DNA from: Artemia franciscana
Taxonomy: Eukaryota > Arthropoda > Branchiopoda > Anostraca > Artemiidae
DNA: 64,000 nucleotides
Direction: 5' to 3'
Assembly (NCBI RefSeq): GCF_032884065.1
Contig: NC_088881.1
Coordinates: 2,166,001-2,230,000 of the forward strand
Shown here: positions 22,010 through 35,269 of the stretch, one piece after another
How positions within the stretch are numbered: the first letter of the stretch is position 1
How the letters are laid out: the number at the start of each line of letters is the position of its first letter
Notes under the pieces: generated by a model
Database searches by the model: none
Seen by the model: only the letters and a program-made list of their open reading frames with translations
What the model was told of the DNA's origin: nothing
Position numbers and translations under genes: made by a program

Positions 22010-23940
22010 GTATGTTTTTTTTTTTTTTGTTTTTTTTTTTGTCATTGTGCTTTGTGCTTTTTGAATCTGATATATGCTTTGTATTTCCCAAGAATTTTAT
22101 CTTTTTGGCAGGAGAGGGGAATATCAGTTGGGTTTTGGTAAGTCTCTGGTCCAAAATTACAAAAGTATTTTGTTGTGCTGATGATAGTTTAGGTAATAGA
22201 AGGTAGTTTAACTCTAAAAAAAAAAGAAAAAATCAGAGTTCAAATTGATTTTTTCACCTGGATATAACAAACATACATTGGAGAATTGTCCCTCCTATTA
22301 TTGGTCTGTAGAACCATTCTGTTTCATAATCAGGCCAGGATTTATCCAAACATTGACATTTTCTTAAGAATGGTCTTAAGAAAAGACCTTCTCTGCACTT
22401 CTTCTACTACTTTCTCTAATTGTCCAAAGGGTGTATGATAAACATCTCAAGAACGGCAAAGAATATTAATATAAAACTATCAGGAAATATTAAGGGAGTC
22501 TATTCAATAGTAGGATTTCCAGTTTGTAGGAATGAAATCTTACCGACGCCACACCATACATACAAGGGCGTAATTTGCAATAGGACCTTCACATGTCCCA
22601 GTCCCTTCCCCAAACCCAGCTGAAATTTAGCGTCTTCAAAAATTTTGTATAAAAATGATATAGCATTTATTTCAAGCATCCACAGAAACAAATCAGTTTT
22701 AGATTTGTTTCTTTCAGAAACAAATCTACTACTCTCATCTTTAATCAGCCACGACAGATTGACATCATTATCCCTGCTCACTATCGAGGGAAGGCCGGCT
22801 CAAGAGACGCCGTGCAATGCCATCATAGACACCTCCGTACGAAAACAAGCAAGGAGGAATGCTTTTATCAATTGGCTTTGAAGATAAATAATCCTACTTA
22901 TAAAATAATGTATAATGCGTGCATGTATTTATGTGTTGCCATCTACCAACGGATGAAACCCTATACCTTGTAGGTTTCTTTTATTTACTTAATATCCCCA
23001 GCGTGCAAATATTTGATTTTTGATCTATTATGAAAAGTGATGTTATTTTGCGGTATTGTCTCCGTATAGATAATTTTTTCGAGAAAAATTGACCCTCCCT
23101 CCTATATTATGAACATAGAGCGGCAAAAACCCTCAGGCCAAGAATCGTCAAAGCTTGAAATCCGGCCGTGCTCTTAATAGTCTTTGTGAAGCAATATGTG
23201 CCATTTTACTAAAGCATAAATGATATTTAGCCCTTAAGGGGGTTTACAGCCATCATGATAGGTTTTGGTCGTTTTAAGTACGGTTTCGTTATTCATTCTG
23301 GCGATGCTCATTTTAGGCTATAATTTACTTCATTGACAGAAATTTTTGCTTGTTAAGTTCAAAGCGGGCTGTTTGTTTGAGTGCATAGACTGTGTTTGGA
23401 TGAATCTTGAAGGAACTTAATAAGTATTCCTGTATTTACTTTTCTTAATATTCAGATAAAAGTCTGCAAGGAGCCTTGTTGAAATGTAAGCTGATGCAAA
23501 ATCACTATGTGTTGGTATTGAAATTATCAATCAACTATAGAAAATCGAGGCGTGTATCCTGAATTTCAGATCATTTGTCCCTCTTCTTTCTGGGTTTGAT
23601 TGACAGTGTCCTAGTTTTTAGTTCATTCCTGTTTTCTTGCAAAATATTCTTAAGCTTCTTCTTTAGACCGTGCTATTGTAGACTAGAAACTGAATTAGAT
23701 GTTTCCGTGCTATATATTGCTGATGTGTAAAAATTTTCGTTACTATTACAGCATACACTGCTTATTAATTTAAACATTTCAAATTTAGATGAATGTTTAG
23801 ACATATACTCTTTGTAAACAATGAACGAATTGCCTAGCTTACAGCTCTTGTCATGATGACTGTGGGAAGGTTGACATTTCCAAAGACGTAATTACAGGAC
23901 CTTCAACAAGGCTGAGCAAAATAGATCTCTTAAAATTTCG
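22010..23940. other. UBFD1 intron, first part: no gene seen
   Basis: Starts with a T-rich tract beside the donor. A fragment of the dispersed repeat also present at 10200-10380 lies at 22560-22700. Nothing else is recognised. Confidence 0.5.
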
Positions 23941-24960
23941 ATTAGATTTGTTTGAGGAATGCTAGCCTCGGGTGGGGTAGGAGGGCTGATTGCCCTCCAT
24001 TCATGTTTAATTATAAAAAAAAAAACACTAAAAATTCTGACTTCCAATCAAATGAGCTCCATCTGATCCATAGCTTTACGACTAACCGTTCCATAAAAAC
24101 CTTATATGCCCCGGGGCATAACTTAAAAACCGTGCCCATGGGCTTTGGGTAATTGTGTCCACCCTAAAGATATTGTTCTATGATTTATTTACTATTAGTA
24201 ACAAAACAGCTATCTCACAATTTTAATTGATTGCGTTTCAGGAAAAGAGGATACTAGGGAGGGAGTGGCTAGTTGCTCTCCATAACGTTTTACTATTAAA
24301 AGGGAACTAGAACTATACATTTCCAATCAAATGAGCCTCTTCTAAAGTTTAAACGACCACCACCCCTTTCATAAAAATTTTATATGCCCGTGGTGCAAAA
24401 CTTACAACCCTTACTGAGGCCTTATCATATGATCTTTGGACTATTTTTGAATAAATGGGTGTTTCAAAATTTGTGTAAAATACGACATGGGGGGATGGCT
24501 GCCCTTCGATCACTTTAACAAAAAAGGGTCAATAGAACATCTAATTTTAATCAAATGAGCCTATTCCAAAGTTTTTACGACCAGCCTTTTAATCCAGGCA
24601 CGTACAGTCAAAATTCTGAGATAGCCATTTTTTCAACGTAGTTGAAAGGTCTGGAAATTATGTATCTGAGGATGACAACCCTTCTACAGCCCTCAGGCCA
24701 AGGGTTGTAAGTTATGCCCTGGGGGTAAATAATGTTTATATAGAAAGGGTTATCGTATAAACTGTGGAGGGGACCTATTGGATTGGTAATAAGAAGATTT
24801 AGTTCCCTTTTTGAGATTCAGAATGACACCCACACCTTGTATTTTCCCAAAATGTATCTAATAGAAATTTTGAAATGACTATTTGTTCTCGTACAAACTT
24901 CGAGAAAGGCTTATTCGATTGGAAATTGAAAGGACTAGTTCAAAATAAAAAACCTTCAGG
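23940..24960. repeat. Old dispersed repeats with GCCCTCCAT-type segments
   Basis: Several diverged segments share the pattern TGCCCTCCAT or TGCTCTCCAT, a poly-A-like run, then CCAATCAAATGAGC. They are followed by a stretch related to the fold-back family (GAGATAGCCATTTTTTCAAC and ACAGCCCTCAGGCCAAGG). They look like overlapping remnants of repeat families; no coding capacity. Confidence 0.4.
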
Positions 24961-25023
24961 CAAACTTCAGAAGTATATTAGAACTGCGGGATGTGATTAT
25001 AGTTATTGTGAATGAAAACCACC

Positions 25024-25233
25024 TTATTCACTCTGTGTGGACTGAGGCCGTCTCTCTTCTACGTCTCTATCATAATCACTATCAGGACTACCATCATCGA
25101 AAAATAGTCTTTCTGCGGTCGCACTAGTCGCGGGAATAGACCCTAACTTTTTGTACTTTTTGGCAAGTGCGGTGATGTGAGGAATTTTGTCGCCAGAACT
25201 GAAGAACGTGACCTGGTCCCCTGTTACCCCCAC
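25024..25233 (-). pseudogene. hAT transposase dimerisation-domain fragment
   Basis: A 69-codon minus-strand frame contains KIPHITALAKKYKKLGSIPA (residues 16-35) followed by TSATAERLF (36-44). The sequence A-x-x-Y, then IPATSA-x-x-ER-x-F, is the hallmark of the C-terminal hAT dimerisation region. The usual serine after ERLF is phenylalanine here, and an extra KK or KL interrupts the normal spacing. The catalytic part is absent. A short relic of a hAT DNA transposon inside the UBFD1 intron. Confidence 0.7.
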
Positions 25234-26107
25234 CCATGATATTGGATTAAAGTTTTGAGATAGTTATGTTTTTCAGAATTGTCGAAAAATCAAACAAATA
25301 TGACTCCTGGACCGGCATGCCCCTCCTCCTCTCTCTATGGTCCCTGGGGTAAGGGAATTAATTTATGCCAATTTTTAGGAGCTGTATGTGTCAACTTTTT
25401 ACAGATTGGTTTCGTAGTATAAAAAAGACGGGTACGTCTGATCTTGGGTGTTAAATTTGCTCAGAAAAGGATTGCTATTGCTAGGGAGGAGAGGGGTATT
25501 AGGGGTCCAGAAATGAGCAAAAAACTGTTTGTTCCTGATAAGTTTGAAACTTCTAGCCGCAAGTCTTAGGGTCAAGAAGAGCCCAATGCACAAAATAATT
25601 TTTTTAGTCCCTCCCCTCCCCCATAAAAAACAAACAGGTGCGACGATAAACTTCTCTCTGATCGGTTCGAAATTTGTATCATTCAATTTGTGAGTTATAA
25701 GAACCCAAATGTAGAGGGGTGAAATATTGCTTCAACTTTAAAAGGGGTCCAACAAATGGCGGAAAAACAGCAATAAACTTGTTTCTTCGGGTTTAATCCT
25801 AAAACTGTAAGTCTCTGGGCTAAGGAGCGCTGATGAACAGATATAATTTTAATTTTAGGGAACAAGCTTCCAAAAATAGAGGCCCAAAACAGGTCAAGTT
25901 GTTTACAATCCGCTTAAAATTTATATTAGTAGGATCGGCCCAGAAATGGGGCAAGACGCTTTTCGTCCCTGGTTATTTTGAAGATTATTGTCGTAATTTT
26001 CTGTTGTGTCGTATAATAGCCAGAAAAACTAGTCATTAATTTTATTGCTATCTACATATTTTTTTTCTTTTTGACTTTTTAACTAAGTTTTAACTCATCT
26101 TTTTTTA

Positions 26108-26110
<3 letters not shown>

Positions 26111-26182
<72 letters not shown>
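26111..26182. repeat. (AT)n microsatellite
   Basis: About 36 uninterrupted AT units directly in front of the first Helitron 5' end. Confidence 0.95.
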
Positions 26183-26184
<2 letters not shown>

Positions 26185-27241
26185 TCTATATATATAAAAA
26201 TAAGTTGTCTGTCTGTGGATCTGTGGATCAGGTGACGTCATGTTTCTGTGTCGGCTGACGTCATGAAATTAGTTGTCGTCATTTTTGCTTTGACGGTGAC
26301 GTCATTAATGGTATTTAAGACATTTGTTCACGGAAAAATGTTTAATTGTAAAATGACTGAAGAACCTATTGGGTTTGGGATTTTGACTTGGATAAGGTCA
26401 TCAATGCCTACCAGATTTAAGTTAAAAAAACAAAGGTTCGTCGATATGTACTTCATAGTGACGCTGAAAAATAAAGAAGAAAAAGAAAACTGAAAAAAGA
26501 AAAAAGGTAAAAAACTAAAAAAAAACTAAAAAGAAAAAACACTCAAAGAGAAATTACAGACCGGGACACAAATGACGACCGAGACAGAGGGAATATAAGT
26601 GACGACCGGGAACCTCAAAGAGAAATTACACACTGGGACACCCAGACACAAATCACGACCGGGACACAGGTACACAACTACAACGGGGACGCCGGGGGCA
26701 CAGGCAGGATATATAAATGACGACCGGGACACAGGGATTGTTCGAATAGAAATTACAAACCGGGACACCGGGACACAAATGACGACCGGGACACAGGGAA
26801 TATAAATGACGACCGGGACACTCAAAGAGAAATTACAAACTGGGACACCGGGACACAAATGACGACCGGGACACAGGGAATATAAATGACGACCAGGACA
26901 CAGGGACACATCATTAGAATAATGAGGTATAGATCTGAATACGGATTGTTTTTCCCATGGACAATTATATGTTGCATGTTCAAGAGTCAGTAAACCTGAC
27001 AATCTATTTATATGCACAGACAATGGGACAGCGAAGAATGTTGTATATTCGCATGTTTTACGTAGTTAAAAACATATATTTATATCTATCTCTATTCACA
27101 GATGGGACACAGGGACACAACTACAATGGCGCGTAACTAATATGGCGCGTAACGACTTACGCGCGCGGGGGGGCTTGGGGGGCGCGAAGCGCCCCACCAA
27201 CTAGGTGTTGGGGTGGCGCGAAGCGCCACCCCAACAGCTAG
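26185..27241 (+). mobile_element. Non-autonomous Helitron, copy 1
   Basis: The 5' end is TCTATATATATAAAAATAAG (26185), followed by TTGTCTGTCTGTGGATC and TGACGTCA motifs. The 3' end has a perfect 12-bp hairpin (27208-27219 and 27223-27234, GAA loop), then CAG and CTAG ending at 27241. A 5' TC and a 3' hairpin shortly before CTRR are Helitron hallmarks. A second, shorter hairpin plus CTAG ends at 27204, so two 3' ends sit in tandem. The interior is a minisatellite of GGGACACAAATGACGACC-like units (about 26560-26900). No Rep/helicase gene is present. Confidence 0.8.
27208..27241 (+). terminator. Helitron 3' terminal hairpin and CTAG end
   Basis: TTGGGGTGGCGC pairs fully with GCGCCACCCCAA around a GAA loop; CTAG follows at 27238-27241. 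In Helitrons this hairpin marks the 3' end of transposition; it is not a transcription terminator in the bacterial sense. Confidence 0.8.
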
Positions 27242-27243
27242 TA

Positions 27244-28352
27244 TCTATATAAAAATAAGTTGTCTGTCTGTCTGTCTGTGGATCAGGTGACGTCATGTTT
27301 CTGTGTCGGCTGACGTCATGTTTTCGACTGACGAAATTACAGACCGGGACATCGGGACACAAATGACGACCGGGACACCGGCACAAAGGGAATATAAATG
27401 ACGACCGGGACACAAGGAATGTTCGATTAGCAATCACCATCAACAAAGCACCGGGACACAAATGACGACCGGGACACAGGGAGTATAAATGATGACCAGG
27501 ACATAAGTAAAAAAAATTAAAAACTAAAAAAAAGGTAAAAACTACAAAAAAACTAAAAAGAAAAAAAAACTAAAAACTAATAAAAAACTAAAAAAGCTAA
27601 AAAGCTAAAAAAAACTAAAAAAGAAAATAGAATGAAAACAGAAAAAAAATGAAAAATAAAGGAGAAAAACAAAACTAAAAAAAAAGAAAAAAAAACTAAA
27701 AAAAGGTAAAAAACTAAAACCTAAAAAAAGACCAATTCAAAAACGAATGTATATACAGACCGGGACACAAATGACGACCGGGACACAGGGAATATAAATG
27801 ACAACCAGGACACTCAAAGAGAAATTACAGACCGGGACACCGGAACACAAATGACGACCGAGACAAAAATGACGACCGGGACACCGCGACACAGGGAATA
27901 TAAATTACGACCGCGACACTCAAAGAGAAATTACAAACTGGGACACCGGGACACAAATGACGACCGGGACACAGGGAAACAACAACAACGGGGACGCCGG
28001 GGGGCACAGGGGGATATATAAATGACGACAGGGACACAGGGAATGTTCGATTAGCAATCACCATCAACAAAGCTCAAGGGCAATCATAAGAATAATGAGG
28101 TATAGATCTGAACTCAGATTGTTTTTCCCATGGACAATTATATGTTGCATGTTCAAGAGTCGGTAAACCTGACAATCTATTTATATGCACAGACAATGGG
28201 ACAGCCAAGAATGTTGTACATTCGCAAGTTTTACGTAGTTAAAAATATATATATATATATCTATCTATATTCACAGGTGGGACACAGGGACGCAACTACA
28301 ATGGCGCGTAACTAATATGGCGCGTAACGACTTGCGCGCGCGGGGGGGCTTG
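27244..28352 (+). mobile_element. Non-autonomous Helitron, copy 2 (3' end lost)
   Basis: Starts with TCTATATAAAAATAAG only two bases after the end of copy 1. It carries the same TGACGTCA region, an A-rich AAAACTAAAAA tract (27500-27740), GGGACAC minisatellite units, and the GCGCGTAAC region near 28305-28345. It breaks off after GCGCGCGGGGGGGCTTG without the hairpin and CTAG. Confidence 0.65.
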
Positions 28353-28837
<485 letters not shown>

Positions 28838-29424
28838 TATATATATATATATATATAAATAAGTTGTTTGTAGGCATGTTTGTTTGTGGTTTCGCATATG
28901 ACGTCATTATAAGTATATGCATATGACGTCATTATAAGATGACACTACAGACCGGAACACAAATGACGACTGAGACACAGGGAATATACAACTACAACGA
29001 GGACGCCGGGAGGCACAAGGGGATATATAAATGACCTTATTATTCTAATGATTGCCCTTAAGCTTTGTTGATGGTGATTGCTAATCGAACATTCTCTGTG
29101 TCCTGGTCGTCATTTATATATCCCCCCTGTGCCCCCTGGCGTCCCCGTTGTAGTTGTGTCCCTGTGTCCCGGTCGTTATTTGTGTCCCGGTGTCTCAGTC
29201 TGTAATTTCTCTTTGAGTGTCCCGTTCGTCATTTATATTCCCTGTGTCCCAGTCGTCATTTGTGTCCCGGTCTGTAATTTCGTCAGTCGACAAACATGAC
29301 GTGAATCGACAAACAACTTCATGACGGCATAATGCTCAATCCTTATAATGACGTCAGTCGACCCACAAACATGACGTCAGTCAACACATACACACACAAA
29401 AACAACTTATTTAAATATATATAG
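28838..29424. mobile_element. Two opposed Helitron 5' ends
   Basis: A plus-strand 5' region (ATATATAAATAAGTTGTTTG, then TGACGTCATTATAAG) starts near 28838. A minus-strand copy runs in from 29424, with CAACTTATTTAAATATATAT at its end and the GGGACAC units reversed (CCCTGTGTCCCGGTCGT). The two meet near 29035, giving an inverted arrangement. Confidence 0.6.
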
Positions 29425-29435
29425 GTATGAGGGGG

Positions 29436-32223
29436 TTCGCCCCCTCGTCAGTACCTCGTTCTTTACACTGAAGCTTAAATTTTGTCCCAGTTCGTTAAGA
29501 ATGACCCCTGAATCACAAAGGCCGTAGAATAAATAATTGAAATCAATAAATTACTTAAGCGTAAAGGATGAAGTATTAGGAGGAGGTGAACCTTATCATG
29601 TGCGTAATAATTTCTGTTCGTTTCAGATTTTAATGCTGCTCCTTAATTTCAGTTGAAGAAACTTTTTCATATTCAATTTTTCATTGCTCTTTAAAAAAAA
29701 TGCTATAAGAATCCTGCGCCCCCTTCATAAAAATTCTCTTCCCCCATGACAAAATCCTCCCCGGAAAGTTCCCCCTGTATACCCCCCTCCCCTCAACCCA
29801 TTACCCCCCCCCCCCTCAACCAGGAAAATCCCCCTGAAAGTGTCTATGCACTTCCCAATAGTCATTACTATGTAAACGCTGGTCAAAGTTTGTAACTTGC
29901 AGTCCTTTCCACGGGGACTATGGGGGAGTACGTCGTCCCCAAAGACAAAGCTATTAGGTTTTTCGACTATGCTGAATAAAATGGCTATCTCAGAATATTA
30001 ATCCGGTGACTTTGAGGGGGAAATGAGCGTTGGAGGGGGCCTAGGGGCCCTCCAATGTTTTGGTCACTTAAAAAGAGCACTTGAGCTTTTCATTTTCGTT
30101 AGAATATGCCCTCTTGCAAGATGGTAGGACTACTGGGTCGATAAGATCACCCCTGGGAAAAAAAAAATAAAATAAACACGCATCCGTGATCTGTCTTGTG
30201 GCAAAAAATGTAAAATTCCACATTTTTGCAGATAGGAGCTTGAAACGTCTACTGTGGCTGTAGGGTTCTCTGATACGCTGAATTTGATGGTGTGATTTTC
30301 GTTAACATTCTATGACTTTTAAGGGGTGTCCCCCCTATTTTCTAAGATAAAGCAAATTTTTTCAGGCTCGTAAGTTCTGATGGGTAAGTCTGAACTTAAT
30401 GAAACTTATATGCTTAAAATCAACATAAAAATGCCATGCTTTTGATGTAACTATTGTTATAAAAATTCCTTTTTTTAGAGTTTCGGTTACTATTGAGCCG
30501 CGCTCCTTACTACAGTTCGTTACCACGACTTGTTTGATTAAATTAAAAAAGCAAGGTTTTTGAAATGAAAGTAAGGAGCGACATTAAAACTTAAAACGAA
30601 CAGAAATTACTCCGTATATGAAAGGGTCTTTTCCTCCTCGACAGCCCGCTCTTTACGCTAAAGTTTTTTATTGTTTTAAAAAGTAAGAGTTGCGAGAAAG
30701 AATCAAACTTTAGCGCAAGGAGCAGGGTGTCGAGGAGGAAAAGCCCCTTTCATATACGGAATAATTTCTGTTCGTTTTAAGTTTGAATGTCGCTCCTTAC
30801 TTTCATTTCAAAAAACTTGTTTTTTTAATTTAATTTCTGAAAGTTTTTGAATTAATGCATGTCTGATTTTAGCTCTCCGTACATAAATTATTAAATGAAA
30901 TTTGCATATTAATTCTTTTTCTGCTTAAATGGCTTTCTCTTAGTTCTGATCAGACGATTTTGAGAAATAAAGGATGGGGAAGGAGGCCTAGTTGCCCTCC
31001 AATTTTTCGGTTACTTAAAAAGGCAACTAGAACTTTTAATTTTTAACGAACGTTTTAATTAGTAAAAAATATACGTAACTTAAGAATTAACTTACGTAAC
31101 AAACTTTTATATTCTTATATTTTTGATTATATGTATGAGGGGGTTGGTCCCCTCGTTAATACCTCGCTCTTCACACTAAATCTTGTTTTGTCCCACTTCT
31201 TTGGAATTTCTTCTTTGGAATTTCGTATTTTTGGCCAGAAGACAAATCACGGGTGCGTGTTTATTTGTTTGTTTGTTTGTTGTTGTTTTTTTTTCCCAGG
31301 GGTCATCATATCGACCAAGTGGTCCTAGAGTGTTGCAAGAGGGCTCATTCTAACGGAAATGAAAAGTTCTAGTGTCCTTTTTAAGTGACCAAAAAAATTG
31401 GAGGGCACCTAGGCCCCCTCCAACGCTCATTTTTCCCAAAGTAAACAGGTCAAAATTTTGAGATAGCCATTTTGTTCCGCATAATTGAAAATCATAATAA
31501 CTATGTCTTTGGGGATGACTTACCCCCCCCCCCCCCTCACAGTCCCTGGGGGAGGGGCTGCAAGCTACAAACTTTGACCAATGTTTACATACAGTAATGG
31601 TTACTGGGAAGCGTACCAACGTTTTCAGGGGGATTTTTTGGTTTGGGTGTGGGGTTCAGGGGAGGGGGCTATATGGGAGGATCTTTCCTTGGAGGAATAT
31701 TTCATGGGGGAAGAGAAATTCAATGAAAAGGGCGCAGAATTTTCTAGCATTACTATTAAAAAAAACAAAAAACAATGAAAATATAAACATGAAAAAGTTT
31801 TTTTCAATTGAAAGTAAGGAGAAGCATTAAAACTTAAAACGAACAGAGATTATTAAGCGTATGAGGGTTCTAAAAATACTTTATCATAAAGAGCGAGGTA
31901 TTTAGGAGGAGATAAATACTTCGCTCTTTATGCTAAATTATTTTTAGTAATTTCAACTATTTATTCTACGGCCTTTCTGATTCAGGGGTCATTCTCTCAA
32001 TTCTTCTTTTTAAAACAGTAAAAAACTTTAGCGTAAAGAGCGGGGCGTTGATGAGGAAGCAGCCTCTTTCATATACGAAGTAATTTCTGTTCGTTTTAAG
32101 TTTTAATGTCGCTCCTTACTTTCAGTTAAAAAAAAACTTTTTTTTTTATTTGCTTTCTGAACGTTTTTGAATCAATGCATGTTTTGATTTTGGCTCCGCA
32201 GAGGAATAATCAAAACGAAATTT

Positions 32224-32302
<79 letters not shown>

Positions 32303-33233
32303 GCTTAATAGCTTTCTCATAATTTTGATCGAATGATTTTGAGAAAAAAAGAGCGGGAGAGGAAGCTTAGTTGCCCTCCGATTGGTTAATTAAAAAGGCA
32401 ACTAGAACTTTTAATGTTTTACGAATCTTTTTATTAGTAAAAGATTTACGTAACATTATAAATTAGCTCACGTAAAGAACTTTTTTATTCTCATGTTTTT
32501 ATTACATATATGAGGGGGTTCGCCCCCTCGTCAGTACCTCGCTCTTTACACTAAAGCTTAAATTTTGTCCCAATTCATTAAGAATGACCCCTGAATCACA
32601 AAAGCCGTAGAATAAATAGTTGAAATTACTAAAAATACTTTAGCGTAAAGAGCGAGGTATTAGAAGGAGGTGAGCCCCTCATATGGGTAATAATTTCTGT
32701 TTCTGTTTTAAGTTTTAATGCTGTTCCTTACTTCCAGCTGAAAAAACTTTTTCATATTTATTTTTTAATTGTTTTTTTTTTAAATAATGGTAGTAAATCC
32801 TGCTCTCCCTTCATGGAAATTTTCTTCTCCCGTGACAAATTCTCGATGGAAAGTTCCCCCAGCATATCCCCCTCTTCTCAACCCCTCCCCCCAACCAAAA
32901 AAATCCTCATGAAAACGCCTGTACACTTCCCAATAACCATTACTATATGTAAGCACTGGTCAAAGTTTGTAACTTGTTGCCCCTCCCACGGGGACTGTGG
33001 GGGAGTAAGTCGTCCCCAAAGACATAGTTATAAGGTTTTTCGACTACGCTGAATAAAATGGCTATCTCAGAATTTTGATCCGTTGACTTTGGGAAAATAA
33101 TTAGCGTGGGAGGGGGCCTAGGTGCCCTCCAATTTTTTTGGTCACTTAAAAAGGGCACTAGAACTTTTCATTTCCGTTAGAATGAGCCCTCTTGAAACAT
33201 TCTAGGACAACTGGGTCGATACGATCACCCCTG

Positions 33234-33264
<31 letters not shown>

Positions 33265-33628
33265 ACGCATCCGTGATCTGCCTTCTGGCAAAAAATGCAA
33301 AATTCCACATTTTTGTAGATAGGAGCTTGGAACTTGTACAGTAGGGTTCTCTGATACGCTGAATCTGATGGTGTGATTTTCGTTAAGATTCTATGACTTT
33401 TACGGGGTGTTTCCCCCTATTTTCTAAAATAACGCAAATTTTCTCAGGCTCGTAACTTTTGATGGGCAAAACTAAACTTGATGAAACTTATATATTTAAA
33501 ATCAGCATTAAAATGCGATTCTTTTGATGTAACTATTGGTATCAAAATTCCTTTTTTTAGAGTTTCGTTTACTATTGAGCCGGGTCGCTCCTTACTACAG
33601 TTCGTTACCACGAATTGTTTGATACGCT
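29436..33628. repeat. Fold-back repeat family, cluster 2
   Basis: Several copies in both orientations. Inverted arms containing GCTCTTTACGCTAAAG lie at about 30571-30664 and 30704-30805. Copies end with GAGCCGNGTCGCTCCTTACTA-like sequence plus the CAGTTCGTTACCACGAACTG-type palindrome near 30540 and 33626. A run of about 75 T (32227-32301) and a run of about 30 A (33234-33263) lie inside. Open frames in these copies recur from copy to copy in several frames and strands and are not genes. Confidence 0.65.
32227..32301. repeat. Poly-T tract, about 75 bases
   Basis: Uninterrupted T run inside a fold-back repeat at a position where other copies have only a short T tract. Confidence 0.95.
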
Positions 33629-33966
33629 GGAAACCAATAATAAGTACACCAAATAGCAAAATTTGCAAACTCCTCACTGCCGAAGATGATTATGAGCTAA
33701 CAGCTGACCTTTCCTTACAAGTCCTCTACATGTCTCACAGTTGGTATCGGCTTATTTTTGATTTCAGTGTGTACCCTACTACTGAAGATGTCAACCCCTT
33801 GAAACTTTTAAACTAGTATATCTTATGAAAAATTTTTGTATCAAAAAATGGATGACGTATACTTTGATCAGCTCATCAAGAGCTATCGGTTGCTGTCAAA
33901 AAAAAAAATTCTATCTGTCTTAGTTAAAAAGTTGATTTTTTGTTGCCGTAGGCCAACTTTCTAACG

Positions 33967-34532
33967 TCACCACTTAGAAAGGAGCAAAGGATAAGCTCCA
34001 ATTTCTTTAGCAATGACAGAACTTTTAAAGTTTAAGAGGTACATCTGATAACCTTTCTCTACCTCAATCCCAAGTCCGAAAAAACAAATGATAAACCAGC
34101 GAAAATCACGGCAGCACTTTCGGACCCGTGGGAAAATGCCGCTTTTTGCTTCTGTAATTTTTTTATTATCACTCAAAGAAGATATATTGACTGTGGGGCT
34201 GGGTAACTGCCGTATATATTTAACACTTATAGAATTTAGTCCATCTTCAATTTGAAAGTGGTGCCTGCCTGCTTGCCTGCTAGAACGGAGCTTTCCACTC
34301 GAAAGCAGAAACATGGTTTGATGAAACGAAAGCTTGGCTGCACAACTTCAGATACTCCTCTCTGACATAGGCTACATAACTCCACTTCACTTCGCACACC
34401 ATAGGCTCTGGCTCGTGGACAAGCAAAAACTATCCTTTTTGGCCCCAGGCAAGAGTTCGGCGGAGCTTTCCAAAATGTAATGCCATATTCATCAATCCGG
34501 CCTGAGGTCCACACTTTCCGTAAAAACCGCAC
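33967..34532 (-). other. Possible broken coding region, unassigned
   Basis: Two minus-strand frames of 98 codons (34532-34236) and 115 codons (34314-33967) overlap and would join by a frameshift near 34240-34314. The second reads RQLPSPTVNISSLSDNKKIT then WFIICFFGLGIEVEKGYQMY, with mixed composition unlike the surrounding AT-rich noise. I recognise no family. It lies just upstream of the Penelope-like element, on the opposite strand. Confidence 0.25.
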
Positions 34533-35269
34533 AGGTTAGACCCTTACCAGTTTCCAGGAATAAGCCGACATCGGTGGCATAGGAAAAAAAAAGGACAAAA
34601 CCAAAGTGTTGCTCTCGCAACACAATGAACATACCCAATTGAACTTCTTCATGGAATGCTGAAAGGAAACACGAACAAACTATACCTTGAATTTTGAAAA
34701 CATGAAAAAATAGAAAAATTTAACAAAGAAGAAAACAAGAATTTCTTTTCACATCCTTCCCTACCATACAACTTTCGAACAGAATTACTGTGCGGTTTCA
34801 AAAATAATTCAACAACTTCTCGCGATATTATATACAGAAACAACGAATATTGGACAAAATGTGACAAAAGTACTGGTCGGAATTATCCTCCTCTGGTCAT
34901 TTTTGGTCAACAGTTTAGCGGATCAAATCAGCCATCATCGTATTTACTCACTGCCGTGAGGCTTTGACTTTTTTTTTCCAGACAGAGTTTCATTTTACGC
35001 TGAACTATACGAGTCTAAAAGACGGGAAGGGTCTTAGCATGAAGTATTACAAGTGAGAATTGTTTGTAGGTAATGCAGTGGGCGAAAATCAATTGGAAAA
35101 TTTACCAAAAACGAAAGAAGAGTAAAATAATTTCTTTTTTAATTTTCTTCATTTTAACGCATTTATCTCCAAAGTTAATACAGGAAAAAAAAATGTTTGG
35201 AGGAATATCACCGTACTCCGCCTATTATCTTTAGCGGAACTTTGTTATCGTACTAAAATGTATCTTTAA

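Noticed and set aside
26526-27023. Minus-strand 165-codon frame with repeated CPGRHLCPGV peptide
   Set aside because: It is the translation of the Helitron minisatellite; the frame breaks between copies and both strands are open for similar lengths.
31131-33158. Frames such as MPFLSDQKNWRAPRPPPTLI (also at 18.6, 45.8 and 57.9 kb)
   Set aside because: They fall in the fold-back repeat body, occur in all copies on either strand, and lack any domain.
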